A stretch of DNA of 64,000 nucleotides, from NCBI GenBank assembly GCA_020849295.1, contig JADLGN010000012.1:30268-94267 (forward strand), given 5' to 3'. The notes beneath the pieces were generated by a model. The model had not been told where the DNA came from, made no database searches, and was given only the letters and a program-made list of their open reading frames with translations. Every line of letters starts with the position of its first letter. The first letter of the stretch is position 1. The stretch comes from Bacteroidia bacterium (lineage in GTDB: Bacteria > Bacteroidota > Bacteroidia > NS11-12g > UBA9320). This document shows, in pieces, positions 15,190 to 24,911 of this stretch. The translations under genes and the position numbers were made by a program.

Positions 15190-17136
15190 TTAATTTACTT
15201 GCATTTTTTTTGTTATACTATATTTTGAATTTGAAATTGTGTAAAAATAAATACCTGCTTTTAATCCTTCTGCATTTATACTTATAGAACTATTGCCGGC
15301 TGAGTAAAATCCAAGATTTTCGCTTTTTACTATTTTCCCGGTAATATCAGAAACTGTTAAATCTAACTCGCTACCATCTCTTAAATATATATTAGTAATT
15401 GTCTCAGAAGCAAATGGGTTAGGTTGATTTTGACTTACAAAAAATATTTTGGGGTCAACGTTTACCTTATTTACACTAACTACATCTCCTATTTTGCTTT
15501 GCAAAATATCTGCAATCGGAATAGCTCTGTACATTATTCTGTTTTCATCATTTGGGTGTGTATTGCTATTTCCATTGTTTTGTAAATTGGTACCTGGCAA
15601 ATCGTCTTCCTGATAAACTAAATGTAAAAAGTTATCACAATTTTTAGCAACAGAGCCAAATACATTTTCTCTGTTTGCTAATGTACCGTTTGCATTTGCA
15701 GTTATATTTTGTCCTATTGTCCAAGTTAATCCACCGTCAGTAGAAAACGAAACATATATATCTCGATAATTTGCATTGTATGGACTAACTGCTTGTTCAT
15801 GTACAGCACTATATGTTACATATAAGTTTCCATTTGCATCAGTTGCTGATGAAGGGAAAGAAACAAGAGAAGTTGAGCCATATCTTGTAGCTGAAGAAAC
15901 ATTTGCAGGTAAGTTTCCGTTTGCATCAAGAAATGCAGTAGTTTCAGGGTTAATATCGAGTGTGGAATTATCGTTATAGTCTTTAGCCAAACCACAAGTA
16001 TTAACACTGTCCCAACCTTCAGCCCAGTGTACTAATTCTGCTGTTCCTGGATAAAAATTATATGAATCATCTGTAGTATCTTCATCTGCTACATAACTTC
16101 TGCCAAAAAATACATGAACCTTAAAATTATTGTCAATTAATACATCTAATGAACCATCGTTTGTTTTTGCTCTGTTTGTAGTAGCTACATATTTTTTTGT
16201 AAATGGTGCATAAGGAAATTCTTCAACCATTATTTTAGCAAAATTATTTCCATTGTCAGTTGATTTATACAAAACAACATCATCTCCAAGACCTCCTATT
16301 ACTATTGCAACTACAGAGTCTTTTACATCAATTGCATAATTGTCTCCACCACCTGCAACAGTTCTTGTTGAATCATATCCGGGCAAAACAATAAACTGCT
16401 TATCCCAAGTAAGACCTCCATCATTAGAACGACTATATGTTGATGGATTGCTTACTCCATTAAGTTTTACAACAGGAATACCATCAGATGTACTTGAATA
16501 ATAATTTGAAACTAAATGAATATAGTTTTTATTATTTGAAGCAGCTCTTCCCCAGATAGAAACCTTATTATTTAATTGTTTTAAAACTTCTGTTTGTGTA
16601 GAAAAACTTGTATTACCTATAGCTGAATTTTTACTTAAAACCCATCCCCCTGTTGATGAAATATGTCCCATAGTAAACTCATAACTAGTATTTCCATTTT
16701 TAAGCAACCCAATGCTGGGCCAACCGGTACGTTGACTTTCAATTCTAGTATTAACCGATGCATTCCAAATTGTTGAAGATTTGTGATTATATCCAATACC
16801 TCTGCTTGGCCAATTTAGTTCACTAACAGAAGCTGTAGTCCATACTGCTGAAACTTGATGTGCATCATGCAATAATACTCTTCTGCCTACTGAAGCATTT
16901 GTTTGTAAATCATAATATGTTGAACCAATTAAAATTGCTGAATAACCAGGGTGTTTTTTGTTTAATTGATTAAGCGATTTTCCTTTTAAAAATGGGTCAT
17001 AATTAAATTCAGTACGTTCAAAACTTTTTACATATTTTTGAGGTACATCAGATTTAGGATTCACTACCGTAACATTTTTTTGTGCCATTACAATTAATGG
17101 TAACATGCTTAAAATTATAAGTAACTTTCTTTTCAT
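15190..17136 (-). CDS. Secreted BNR/Asp-box repeat protein with T9SS sorting domain
   Basis: 648 residues. Signal peptide (MKRKLLIILSMLPLIVMAQ). The body carries several Asp-box-like turns of sialidase and BNR propellers: S-N-D-G-G-L-T-W, S-T-D-N-G-N-N-F and S-T-D-G-G-L-T-W. The C-terminal 80 or so residues (QPNPFASE, D-I-T-G-K-I-V, GLKAGIYFYTIS) are a sorting domain. Expected at the cell surface or released by T9SS. Asp-box repeats define a fold, not a sialidase activity, and catalytic residues of sialidases are not evident. Terminator 25 bp downstream. Confidence 0.85.
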   Translation of the reverse strand: MKRKLLIILSMLPLIVMAQKNVTVVNPKSDVPQKYVKSFERTEFNYDPFLKGKSLNQLNKKHPGYSAILIGSTYYDLQTNASVGRRVLLHDAHQVSAVWTTASVSELNWPSRGIGYNHKSSTIWNASVNTRIESQRTGWPSIGLLKNGNTSYEFTMGHISSTGGWVLSKNSAIGNTSFSTQTEVLKQLNNKVSIWGRAASNNKNYIHLVSNYYSSTSDGIPVVKLNGVSNPSTYSRSNDGGLTWDKQFIVLPGYDSTRTVAGGGDNYAIDVKDSVVAIVIGGLGDDVVLYKSTDNGNNFAKIMVEEFPYAPFTKKYVATTNRAKTNDGSLDVLIDNNFKVHVFFGRSYVADEDTTDDSYNFYPGTAELVHWAEGWDSVNTCGLAKDYNDNSTLDINPETTAFLDANGNLPANVSSATRYGSTSLVSFPSSATDANGNLYVTYSAVHEQAVSPYNANYRDIYVSFSTDGGLTWTIGQNITANANGTLANRENVFGSVAKNCDNFLHLVYQEDDLPGTNLQNNGNSNTHPNDENRIMYRAIPIADILQSKIGDVVSVNKVNVDPKIFFVSQNQPNPFASETITNIYLRDGSELDLTVSDITGKIVKSENLGFYSAGNSSISINAEGLKAGIYFYTISNSKYSITKKMQVN

Positions 17137-17276
17137 GATTGTTTAAAATTTTCAGGCAAAATAAAACATATTTTTTAATATATGAAATAATGTTATTTTA
17201 TAAAAAATAAAATAGTTAGTAATATTTTACAAAAATGTGAATGGCTTTTTAAAAAAAAATTGGCTTACTTTGCATT

Positions 17277-17819
17277 ATGGAATTAAAAGATGTAGCTTCA
17301 GTACATGGAAAATCGGGTTTGCACAAAATAATTGGCAAAGGTCCGTCAGGATTAGTTTTAGAATCAATTGACGAGTTTAAGAAAAGAACAATTACTCCAT
17401 TATCTCAAAAGGTTTCAATTTTAGAAGATGTTTCTATATATTTGAATGATGGCGATTTAAAACTTTTTGAAATTTTTGCTAAAATGCAGCAAATGCAAAA
17501 AGACAATATTTTACTTTCTATCTCTAAGAATTCGTCTGGTGATGAAATTAAAAAATGGTTTACATCTATAGTACCTGATTTTGACAGAGAAAGAGTATAT
17601 AATTCTGATATATTAAAAATAAACGGATGGTTTACTTTATTAAATAATATAATTGATTTCAGTATTAAGCCTACTGAAGAAACTATTGAAACTACTGTTG
17701 ACAATGATAAAACAAAATCAAAAACTATTAAACCTATAAAGAAAGTTGAAGCCAAATCAAATGCTAAAACTTCAAAGGGTGTAACCAAAACAACCATTAC
17801 AAGTAGAAAGATGAGTTAA
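17277..17819 (+). CDS. DUF5606-family protein
   Basis: 180 residues, cytoplasmic. The N-terminal 130 residues (L-K-D-V-A-S-V-H-G-K-S-G-L, then G-L-V-L-E-S-I-D, then S-I-L-E-D-V-S-I-Y) match the DUF5606 pattern common in Bacteroidota. The C-terminal 50 residues are a Lys/Thr-rich disordered tail. Function unknown. The near-consensus -7 box TTACTTTG (17265-17272) lies only 4 bp before the ATG, which suggests a very short leader or a leaderless message. Stand-alone gene between two minus-strand genes. Confidence 0.8.
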   Translation: MELKDVASVHGKSGLHKIIGKGPSGLVLESIDEFKKRTITPLSQKVSILEDVSIYLNDGDLKLFEIFAKMQQMQKDNILLSISKNSSGDEIKKWFTSIVPDFDRERVYNSDILKINGWFTLLNNIIDFSIKPTEETIETTVDNDKTKSKTIKPIKKVEAKSNAKTSKGVTKTTITSRKMS

Positions 17820-18495
17820 AAAAATCTTTATTCATCTGGTTTTTCTTTTACTGAATTAGGTTTTAATTTTTATATATCATTTTCAAGATAGAAGCATAAT
17901 TGTAAACTTTTTTTAGGACGAGTTAAACTCAAATATAAGCAAAAAGCTTCAAAAGCACTCAACCACGCCTGACGCCAAACCGAAGTTAGCTGCTGCCCGA
18001 TTTGTCTCGTATTAATACTCTTTCCAAACTTATATTGAGTTTTTGTAGTCTTTGGATATACCCCAATGTGAAGTCAAAATAAATTAAAAATGGTTTAACA
18101 AAAAATAATTTTCAGATAAAAAAGTTTAGAAAATTAATAAAGAATTGTTTAAAAAGATTTTACTGTGCTTAATATGAGTTTTATAAGGTTGATAAAAGGT
18201 AAATTATAGTATAATTTCATTTCTTAAAAATCTAAAACCACTCGAAATCTACTTCAATTATCACCATAAGCTATTCTACATTTTATAAAAGATTAGAGGT
18301 GAGTTTAGTAAAGTTTTATGTCCCGCAGCTTACCGAAGAGCAACTTCAGAGCTAACCGACCTTAATTTTAAAAAAAAATAATTTGAAAAAAGAAACTTAC
18401 CAAACCAATAGTCCTCACTGCTTTGTAGTAACTTTTAGTGACTGTTCATCGCCGTTAACCATATTTATTTGCAAAATAATACGGTCAAAAATAAT
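17820..18495. other. 676-bp gap, mostly decayed sequence
   Basis: No intact gene. The left third holds the minus-strand fragment at 17870-18073. Imperfect inverted sequences AACTCAAATATAAG (from about 17926) and CTTATATTGAGTTT (about 18030-18043) bracket a GC-richer patch. A second GC-richer patch near 18320-18360 encodes nothing longer than 15 codons. The remainder is AT-rich with no motif I can name. Confidence 0.45.
17870..18073 (-). pseudogene. C-terminal gene fragment sharing an RPKK motif with the right-edge gene
   Basis: An open frame without ATG reads T-R-Q-I-G-Q-Q-L-T-S-V-W then L-T-R-P-K-K-S-L-Q-L-C-F-Y-L-E-N-D-I and stop. The DNA at 17901-17922 matches 63745-63766 in 21 of 22 bases, and in both places it encodes R-P-K-K-x-L-Q near a C-terminus. 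It may be a relic of a paralogue of the partial gene at the right edge. Function unknown. Confidence 0.35.
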
Positions 18496-20598
18496 TTAAT
18501 GGTTCACCATAATTCTCCCCAAAAAGACTGAGGATTCATTTTGCACTCTTATCAAGTAAACACCTTTAGCCACCTTTATTTCAATATTGTATTTTGTTGC
18601 ATGGTGATAAACTTGTGAATTTTTAATCTGGTTTCCTAATAAATCATAAACCTCAATGTTTACCTCTTTGGAAGGATTCTCAATTTCAACTTCAAAACTT
18701 CCAGCATTGGGATTTGGATAAACTTTTATTCCATTGTGCTTCTTAATATTGGCAATGCCTGCGGTTACTGAAACCTCTTTACAGGTTAATGAAGAACAAG
18801 CGTCTGCATTTATTACTTTTAAACAGGCCAAATATTTTCCTGAAAGGGGGTAGGAATAACTATAATCCTTATTATTCGAGGCGCTATCACCATTTCCAAA
18901 TGTCCAATGATAGATTGTATTACCTGCTTGGGTAGCTTTAAAATCAACACGGTTCTTATTTTTGATGTAAGTGAAATCAGAAACCGGATTGGCATTAACC
19001 GTTACAGGTTTAGTAATTGAATCTTTACAACCATTATTCATTGTAGATGTAAGTGTAACATTATAAGTTTGTGATACTCCTCCTATTTTATAAAAATGTG
19101 AGGGTGATTTTAAGGTTGAATTTTCACCATCTCCAAATCTCCAGTTAAATTGAAGCATGCCGACTAATTCTGAGGAGGTATTTTTAAACCGGATCGTATC
19201 ATTCTCACACACATTATCGGCTTCAAAATTCGGCATGGGGTCAGTAAAAGAAATTTTGTGAATGAAAGTATCTGCTACACCAGCCGAAAAAATAATCAAC
19301 CTTGGATAATATACGCCATATTTTGAATATTGATGGGTTACATCACCCTTAATCTTGGAATAATTGGATGAACCTGAAGCTGTATCCCCAAAATCCCAAT
19401 AAATCGAATCTGTTTCATAAGCGTCACCAAGCATGAAATTTACCGGCTCACCAATACATTTTGTAGCTACATTGAATGCTTCTGATTGAAAGTATGATGC
19501 TAAAAAGACAGGGATACCTATGTGACTAAAGAACATATTTTTTTTTATATAAATTGCCTGTTCTTTATATTTAAAACCACAATTTTTCCCTTCAAGGTTG
19601 GGGTATTTTACCACATGTAAAAAACTGTCGTTAGTACGTATATACAGTTTACCATCTGGTGCCAGCTGCATAGGATATGGCGCCGGATTTTTACCGATAT
19701 ACATGGTTGAATCCAGATAATAAACCTTACTTATTTTACTAATAGGTATCTGATAAATATTGGATAAATAGAGATACCTGCTATTGGGAGAAAATTCTAT
19801 TCCGTATGACCCAACCATAATTTTTCTTTCATTATTAAGAGTTCCGGAATAAGAATCAAAATTGTAGAGGTAAACGCTTCGTAAATTTATATTGGGAACA
19901 CCTATACTGCCCAAAGCCAGATATTTTCCATTTGGAGAAAATTTCATTTGACCTGTATTATAAAGAGAATCTCTATATGTTTTATTTTTTATAATTGTTG
20001 TACTTAGGCCATTGGGTGTAAGCTTAAAAATGAAAAGTGTATCCGTTCTATTTTGTTTAACTGCTATCCATACATCTCTTTTATTACCATGAAGCACCGC
20101 GGCAATCTTTTCTGCCGAGTTTTTTACCAGAACATTCCTTTGGCTTATAACCCTTCCTTTACCACCATTTTGCTCTATATCTATAATGGAATATCTTACC
20201 TCGTCCGCTTCAAGAGGCGGTGGATCGCTTTCTGTTGCCGTAAAAACATAATAATAGCGATAGCTATTTGGCAATCGGACGATGAGTGGGGCGCTTGGGC
20301 ATGAATAAGAATGATAACCCCCGATACCCATCCCACCCTGCATTTTTTCATGAAAACGGTTCCAGACGGTGTCACCGTCAGTATAAAAGAGCAGGTTTCC
20401 CAGAGTATCCGCAATAGAGGCTGTACCTTCAAATCCATTAATTTTGGAATTGGTAAGAACTCTCGGAGGTTTATAATTAAAATCCAATCCCGAATGAGAA
20501 AAATACCAGATATTGGCTTCTTTTTGCGCACAGGAAGTAAATGCGAAACAAGTCAAAAGCCAGATAGAAAGAATACATCTCCTCATAATTAATTTCAA
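18496..20598 (-). CDS. Propeller and PKD-domain protein with T9SS sorting domain
   Basis: 700 residues from ATG 20598. An ATG four codons on, at 20586, is as good. Signal peptide ending F-T-S-C-A-Q; the Cys makes a lipobox possible, but the sorting domain argues for signal peptidase I. Region about 25-375 looks like a beta propeller (GTASIADTLGNLLFYTDG, KFSPNGKYLALGS, EFSPNSRYLYLSN), followed by PKD-type repeats at about 385-610 (YWDFGDTASG, NWRFGDGENS, HWTFGNGDS) and a C-terminal sorting domain with K-V-Y-P-N-P-N. Built like gliding- or adhesion-related surface proteins of Bacteroidota. Less AT-rich than the core genes, like the nearby island. Confidence 0.85.
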   Translation of the reverse strand: MKLIMRRCILSIWLLTCFAFTSCAQKEANIWYFSHSGLDFNYKPPRVLTNSKINGFEGTASIADTLGNLLFYTDGDTVWNRFHEKMQGGMGIGGYHSYSCPSAPLIVRLPNSYRYYYVFTATESDPPPLEADEVRYSIIDIEQNGGKGRVISQRNVLVKNSAEKIAAVLHGNKRDVWIAVKQNRTDTLFIFKLTPNGLSTTIIKNKTYRDSLYNTGQMKFSPNGKYLALGSIGVPNINLRSVYLYNFDSYSGTLNNERKIMVGSYGIEFSPNSRYLYLSNIYQIPISKISKVYYLDSTMYIGKNPAPYPMQLAPDGKLYIRTNDSFLHVVKYPNLEGKNCGFKYKEQAIYIKKNMFFSHIGIPVFLASYFQSEAFNVATKCIGEPVNFMLGDAYETDSIYWDFGDTASGSSNYSKIKGDVTHQYSKYGVYYPRLIIFSAGVADTFIHKISFTDPMPNFEADNVCENDTIRFKNTSSELVGMLQFNWRFGDGENSTLKSPSHFYKIGGVSQTYNVTLTSTMNNGCKDSITKPVTVNANPVSDFTYIKNKNRVDFKATQAGNTIYHWTFGNGDSASNNKDYSYSYPLSGKYLACLKVINADACSSLTCKEVSVTAGIANIKKHNGIKVYPNPNAGSFEVEIENPSKEVNIEVYDLLGNQIKNSQVYHHATKYNIEIKVAKGVYLIRVQNESSVFLGRIMVNH

Positions 20599-20702
20599 AT
20601 TTAAATAAAATTTTTAAACCTAAGGGAGTAATTGAACACCCCCTTAGATTTATATATTATCTGAATTAATAGCAATCTATTTGAACTGTACCTTCGTTAG
20701 GA

Positions 20703-21131
20703 TTAAACAGGATCCGGGATTATTGTAATTTTCAGATCACAACATCCGGTCATTGGAATGGGTCCGAATACAGCAGATGTATATGTCCAGGATACCAGAT
20801 CGCCCCAATCTTCAATTACTGAGCCTGCTGAAACATCTACAAGTCTAATCTTGGTGGGGCACTCACAAGGTCCATTATCATCGCACCTCATGCATGCCAG
20901 ATACCAAGTTGAATTTCCTGGATTAACAATAAAACTTGGATTAGCCCCTGAGGTACAATCGTAATAAGAAGTCCAGGTAAGATCACATCCTGTATTATTA
21001 ACAAAATGGATTGTGTAACATGGGTCAGGTGAACATTCCCATGGATTACAATAGTAAAGTTGTGCTGATGATTTTTTTGAATAACCCATCAATAACAGCA
21101 GTACGAATAATAGTTTAATTATTTTTTTAAT
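20703..21131 (-). CDS. Small Cys-rich secreted protein with non-ATG start
   Basis: About 142 residues if read from the ATT at 21131 (x-K-K-I-I-K-L-L-F-V-L-L-L-L-M-G-Y-S), which restores a normal signal peptide ending S-S-A-Q. The only ATG in frame (21089) or the TTG before it would cut the signal peptide in half. About 11 Cys, in pairs such as C-M-R-C, C-E-C and G-C-C, suggest disulphides or metal binding. I cannot name the family. Either ATT is used as start, a true ATG was lost, or the base is misread. No sorting domain. It lies 105 bp upstream of the propeller protein and could share its transcript. Confidence 0.6.
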   Translation of the reverse strand: MKKIIKLLFVLLLLMGYSKKSSAQLYYCNPWECSPDPCYTIHFVNNTGCDLTWTSYYDCTSGANPSFIVNPGNSTWYLACMRCDDNGPCECPTKIRLVDVSAGSVIEDWGDLVSWTYTSAVFGPIPMTGCCDLKITIIPDPV

Positions 21132-21286
21132 AGTTATTTTTTAAAATCACTGAAAATTTTAAGCATTTATTTAAAAGCAATAAAAAAAAAATCAACATAT
21201 AATTTTTATAAAAAAAATAGGAAATTTAAAAACAGGCTAATATCTTAACAATGCTATAATTTTTCTTAAGTTCTAAACATTCGCAT

Positions 21287-24082
21287 TTATTTTAATTTCA
21301 ATTCTAATTTTTTTTCTACAATTTTATTTTTAGTTTGTATTCTAAATGTAAATAAGCCAGGTGTTAAATAATACTTATCATTTTTACCTTTCTTTAAAAA
21401 TTTAGAAATCATCAAATTTTCATTAGCAGTAAATTTATATTGGTAATAGTTTACACCCTTATCAGCAATTATTTTTTCTAAAAGTATAATTACTCCTGCC
21501 GAATCTGTAATCACAATATCTATAGGTTGTTCTTTAGTAGAGAAAAATGCGATTTTAATTTCTTTTTCAACTACCGGCTCCCAAAAATCAGGTTTACTAC
21601 CCCAATTTTGAGAATAAAAATTTTCTGGAATTTGATATAAAAACAGCTCATTTTGATTTATTAAAGTGTCAAGGTTATTAATTTCATTTAGTGAAATTAC
21701 AATTATCGAACGACCATGCGTTCCTACTATTAGTTCATTTGTTTTATTATTAATTACTAAATCATGTACAGCAACTCTAGGTAAAGATGATAAATGTTCC
21801 CAGTTTTTTCCGCCGTCAAATGTTAAATACAGCCCATTATCAGTACCGATATATAATATATTTTTATTTTTAAAATCTTCGCGAATTACATTAATAGGCT
21901 CCATTGGTAAATTACCATTTATTTTTCTCCAATATTTACCAAAATCATCAGAAACTGCAATCATTGGCACAAAAACATCATTTCTCAAACCGCTGAATGT
22001 AGCATAAACTCTCGAGATTTTATGTATAGATGCCTGTACTCTTGTAACCCAGAATTTTGAATATTCCGGAACAGATATGTTTTGCCAGCTATTACCTCCG
22101 TCTTGTGTGATATTTATATTCCCATCATCACTTCCGGTATATATTAGTCCAAATTTTAGTTTACTTTCATCTATACAAGTCAAAGTGCCAAAAGGGATAT
22201 TTCCTTCTTTTTTGCCTGAAGTAAGATCAGGCGAAATAATTTGCCAATTATCACCATTATCAAATGAACGAAACAGATAATTACCTCCTAAATACAAAGT
22301 ATTTTTTACATGTTTTGAAAGTATGATTGGGGTTTGCCAATTAAATCTGTAAGGTAATTCACCAAGTTCATGACGGGGTGTAATATATTTCCTTGAGTTG
22401 TCAATATTATTTATTCTGAAATAATTTCCAAACTGATAACCTGTAAAAATTAATTTTTGCTTTGTATCAATTGCTGTTTGCATTCCATCGCCTCCTAAAA
22501 TAGGTTGCCATGGATATTTACCATATTGGTGCCATGATTTTCCTTTTATGTAATTTCTTGAGCCTTTCCAAACGCCATTGTCCTGCATACCGCCATAGAT
22601 ATTATATGGTTCTTCTTCATCTAATGATACTGAATAGAATTGACCAACTGACGGCGAATTGCATTTTATCCAATTTCTGCCTTTGTCGTATGAAATATTT
22701 ACACCACCATCATTTCCACATACAAAATGAGTAGGTTTATCAGGATTTATCCAAAGTGAATGATAGTCGGCATGTACATTTTCGTCATTTAATTTATAAA
22801 GGGATTTCCCACCATTATCAGATTTGGCAAGTACAACACCTAAAATATAAATTTCATTTTTGTTTACAGGTGATACTCTTATTTGCCCAAAGTAATAACC
22901 ATAAGTATAATAAAAATTATCAATTGAATCATTCATTACTTCCCAATTTACTTTTTCTAATGATTCTGTTTTAATAATTAGTGCACCTTTTAATTTTGAA
23001 TTGAAAAGATTGTTATTAGCATCACCTATATAATTAGCAATATCTATTATTTTGTTTTTGCCTTTTTTAATTAATTCTTTTACAGTTTTAGCTGTATATT
23101 TTTCAGGGAAATTATTATCTCTAAGATAATCTTCAAGTTTATTATCACTCAATTTTAGAAAACTTTCAATTGGTTTTTTGCTCAAATTAATAATATCTTC
23201 TATATTTAATTCTGAAGTATCTGAAATTATTTTTTTATTTGGGTTTTGATCATCTATTAAGGCGTATAAACCTGTTTTGCCGCTTTCGTTATATACTCCA
23301 AGTCCAATTCTACCAATATTATTCCCCGAAAATATTTTTTCCCAACTTATTCCTCCATTTTTAGTAATATAAATTCCCGAGTTGCTACCAGCCCCAATAA
23401 ATTGGTAAGGATAGCGTATTCTTTCCCACATTGCTGCAATTACCGTTTCAGGATTTTGAGGGTCAAAACACAAATCAATTGCACCGGTTTTATCATTTAA
23501 ATACAGTACTTTTTCCCATGTTTTACCAAAATCTACTGTTTTATAAACCCCTCTTTCTTCGTTTGCTGAGTTTAAATGCCCAAGAACTGCTACATATATG
23601 ATATTGTCTTTTGTGGGATGTAACAATACTTTACCAATATGATGGCTTTCAGGAAGACCGCAATATTTCCAAGTATTTCCTGTATCATTTGTATAATAAA
23701 CCCCGGTACCAGCATAACTTGAGCGGCTCGAATTGCTTTCGCCTGTACCAACCCAAAGCGTAAAGTTGTTCCAGTTTACAGCTATATCACCTATTGTAAT
23801 TGAATGTTGATTGTCGAATATTGGTTTAAAAGATTGTCCATTATTATTTGAATACCACACTCCGCCAGATGCATAAGCTACAAACATTTCTTCAGGCTTT
23901 GCTGGGTTTACTTCAATATCTGTCACCCTGCCACTCATTATTGTAGGACCAATATTTTCATAAGGTACTTTATTAAAGTTTCCTTTTTTTAATATATCAA
24001 ACCTCGATTTAATTTCATTTTGTGAATATAAAAGGTTAATAAAAACAAAAGTTGAAATAAATATTAAATAAAAATTTTTCAC
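21287..24082 (-). CDS. Exported BNR/sortilin-like multi-repeat propeller protein
   Basis: 931 residues. Signal peptide (MKNFYLIFISTFVFINLLYSQ). Repeated Asp-box and VPS10-like blades: SNNNGQSF, TNDTGNTW, TVDFGKTW, TKNGGISW, SFDNGDNW, TQDGGNSW, TFDGGKNW. Often annotated as glycosyl hydrolase or WD40/YVTN/BNR protein, but no active site can be pointed to. The C-terminal 120 residues form a beta domain and there is no T9SS sorting domain, so it probably stays periplasmic or in the outer envelope. Ten bp after panB, in the same direction. Confidence 0.82.
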   Translation of the reverse strand: MKNFYLIFISTFVFINLLYSQNEIKSRFDILKKGNFNKVPYENIGPTIMSGRVTDIEVNPAKPEEMFVAYASGGVWYSNNNGQSFKPIFDNQHSITIGDIAVNWNNFTLWVGTGESNSSRSSYAGTGVYYTNDTGNTWKYCGLPESHHIGKVLLHPTKDNIIYVAVLGHLNSANEERGVYKTVDFGKTWEKVLYLNDKTGAIDLCFDPQNPETVIAAMWERIRYPYQFIGAGSNSGIYITKNGGISWEKIFSGNNIGRIGLGVYNESGKTGLYALIDDQNPNKKIISDTSELNIEDIINLSKKPIESFLKLSDNKLEDYLRDNNFPEKYTAKTVKELIKKGKNKIIDIANYIGDANNNLFNSKLKGALIIKTESLEKVNWEVMNDSIDNFYYTYGYYFGQIRVSPVNKNEIYILGVVLAKSDNGGKSLYKLNDENVHADYHSLWINPDKPTHFVCGNDGGVNISYDKGRNWIKCNSPSVGQFYSVSLDEEEPYNIYGGMQDNGVWKGSRNYIKGKSWHQYGKYPWQPILGGDGMQTAIDTKQKLIFTGYQFGNYFRINNIDNSRKYITPRHELGELPYRFNWQTPIILSKHVKNTLYLGGNYLFRSFDNGDNWQIISPDLTSGKKEGNIPFGTLTCIDESKLKFGLIYTGSDDGNINITQDGGNSWQNISVPEYSKFWVTRVQASIHKISRVYATFSGLRNDVFVPMIAVSDDFGKYWRKINGNLPMEPINVIREDFKNKNILYIGTDNGLYLTFDGGKNWEHLSSLPRVAVHDLVINNKTNELIVGTHGRSIIVISLNEINNLDTLINQNELFLYQIPENFYSQNWGSKPDFWEPVVEKEIKIAFFSTKEQPIDIVITDSAGVIILLEKIIADKGVNYYQYKFTANENLMISKFLKKGKNDKYYLTPGLFTFRIQTKNKIVEKKLELKLK

Positions 24083-24092
24083 TTAATCAAAA

Positions 24093-24908
24093 TCAATATT
24101 GCTCATTTTCGTTTGGGAAATCCATTGATTTAACATCGCCTATATATCCCTCTACTGCTTTTTTTACCCCATCGTGCAAATTCATATATCTACGTAAAAA
24201 ACGAGGGTTGAATTCTTTTGTCATTCCAAGCATATCATGTAAAACAAGCACTTGCCCGTCAACACCACCACCTGCTCCTATTCCTATAACAGGTATAGTG
24301 AGTAATGAGGCTACTTTTTTGGCAAGTTTTGCAGGTATTTTTTCTAAAACTATAGCAAAACACCCGGCTTCTTCAAGTAATTTTGCATCGTTTATTAATT
24401 TATCAGCTTCTTCTTTTTCTTTAGCTCTTACTGTATATGTGCCAAATTTGTAAATAGACTGCGGGGTTAATCCGAGATGTCCCATTACCGGAATTCCTGC
24501 CGAAATTATCCTTTTTACAGAATCCACAACCTCAAAACCACCTTCAAGTTTTATTGCATGTGCACCAGCTTCTTTCATAATTCTTATTGATGAATTTAGT
24601 GCATTTTTGCTATCTGCCTGATAAGAACCAAATGGCAAATCGCAAACTACAAGAGCTCTATCAACAGCCCTTACTACTGACTGGGCATGATAAATCATTT
24701 GGTCTAAAGTAATAGGAAGTGTAGAAATATGTCCTGCCATTACATTTGAGGCTGAATCGCCTACTAAAATTACATCAATACCTGCACTGTCAATTATTTT
24801 GGCGAAAGTAAAATCATAAGCGGTGAGCATTGATATTTTCTCACCTTTATGCTTCATCTCTACAAGTGTATGTGTGGTTATTTTTTTCAATTCGTTAAAA
24901 TTTGCCAT
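24093..24908 (-). CDS. panB: 3-methyl-2-oxobutanoate hydroxymethyltransferase
   Basis: 271 residues, usual length. It converts 2-oxoisovalerate and methylene-tetrahydrofolate to ketopantoate, the first step of pantothenate and CoA synthesis. Visible: [13 protein letters not shown], the metal and substrate region [26 protein letters not shown] and [11 protein letters not shown], and the C-terminal G-I-G-A-G-G. The neighbours (BNR protein, coiled-coil protein) are not pathway partners. The 3-bp gap to the upstream gene indicates cotranscription by convenience. panC and panD are not in the window. Confidence 0.96.
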   Translation of the reverse strand: MANFNELKKITTHTLVEMKHKGEKISMLTAYDFTFAKIIDSAGIDVILVGDSASNVMAGHISTLPITLDQMIYHAQSVVRAVDRALVVCDLPFGSYQADSKNALNSSIRIMKEAGAHAIKLEGGFEVVDSVKRIISAGIPVMGHLGLTPQSIYKFGTYTVRAKEKEEADKLINDAKLLEEAGCFAIVLEKIPAKLAKKVASLLTIPVIGIGAGGGVDGQVLVLHDMLGMTKEFNPRFLRRYMNLHDGVKKAVEGYIGDVKSMDFPNENEQY

Positions 24909-24911
24909 TTC

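Noticed and set aside
15190..17136. Sialidase activity for the Asp-box protein
   Set aside because: Asp boxes are structural; the arginine triad and nucleophile of sialidases could not be located.
17405..17797. 130-codon open frame opposite the DUF5606 gene
   Set aside because: Antisense shadow of a convincing coding frame, with hydrophobic content explained by complementing charged codons.
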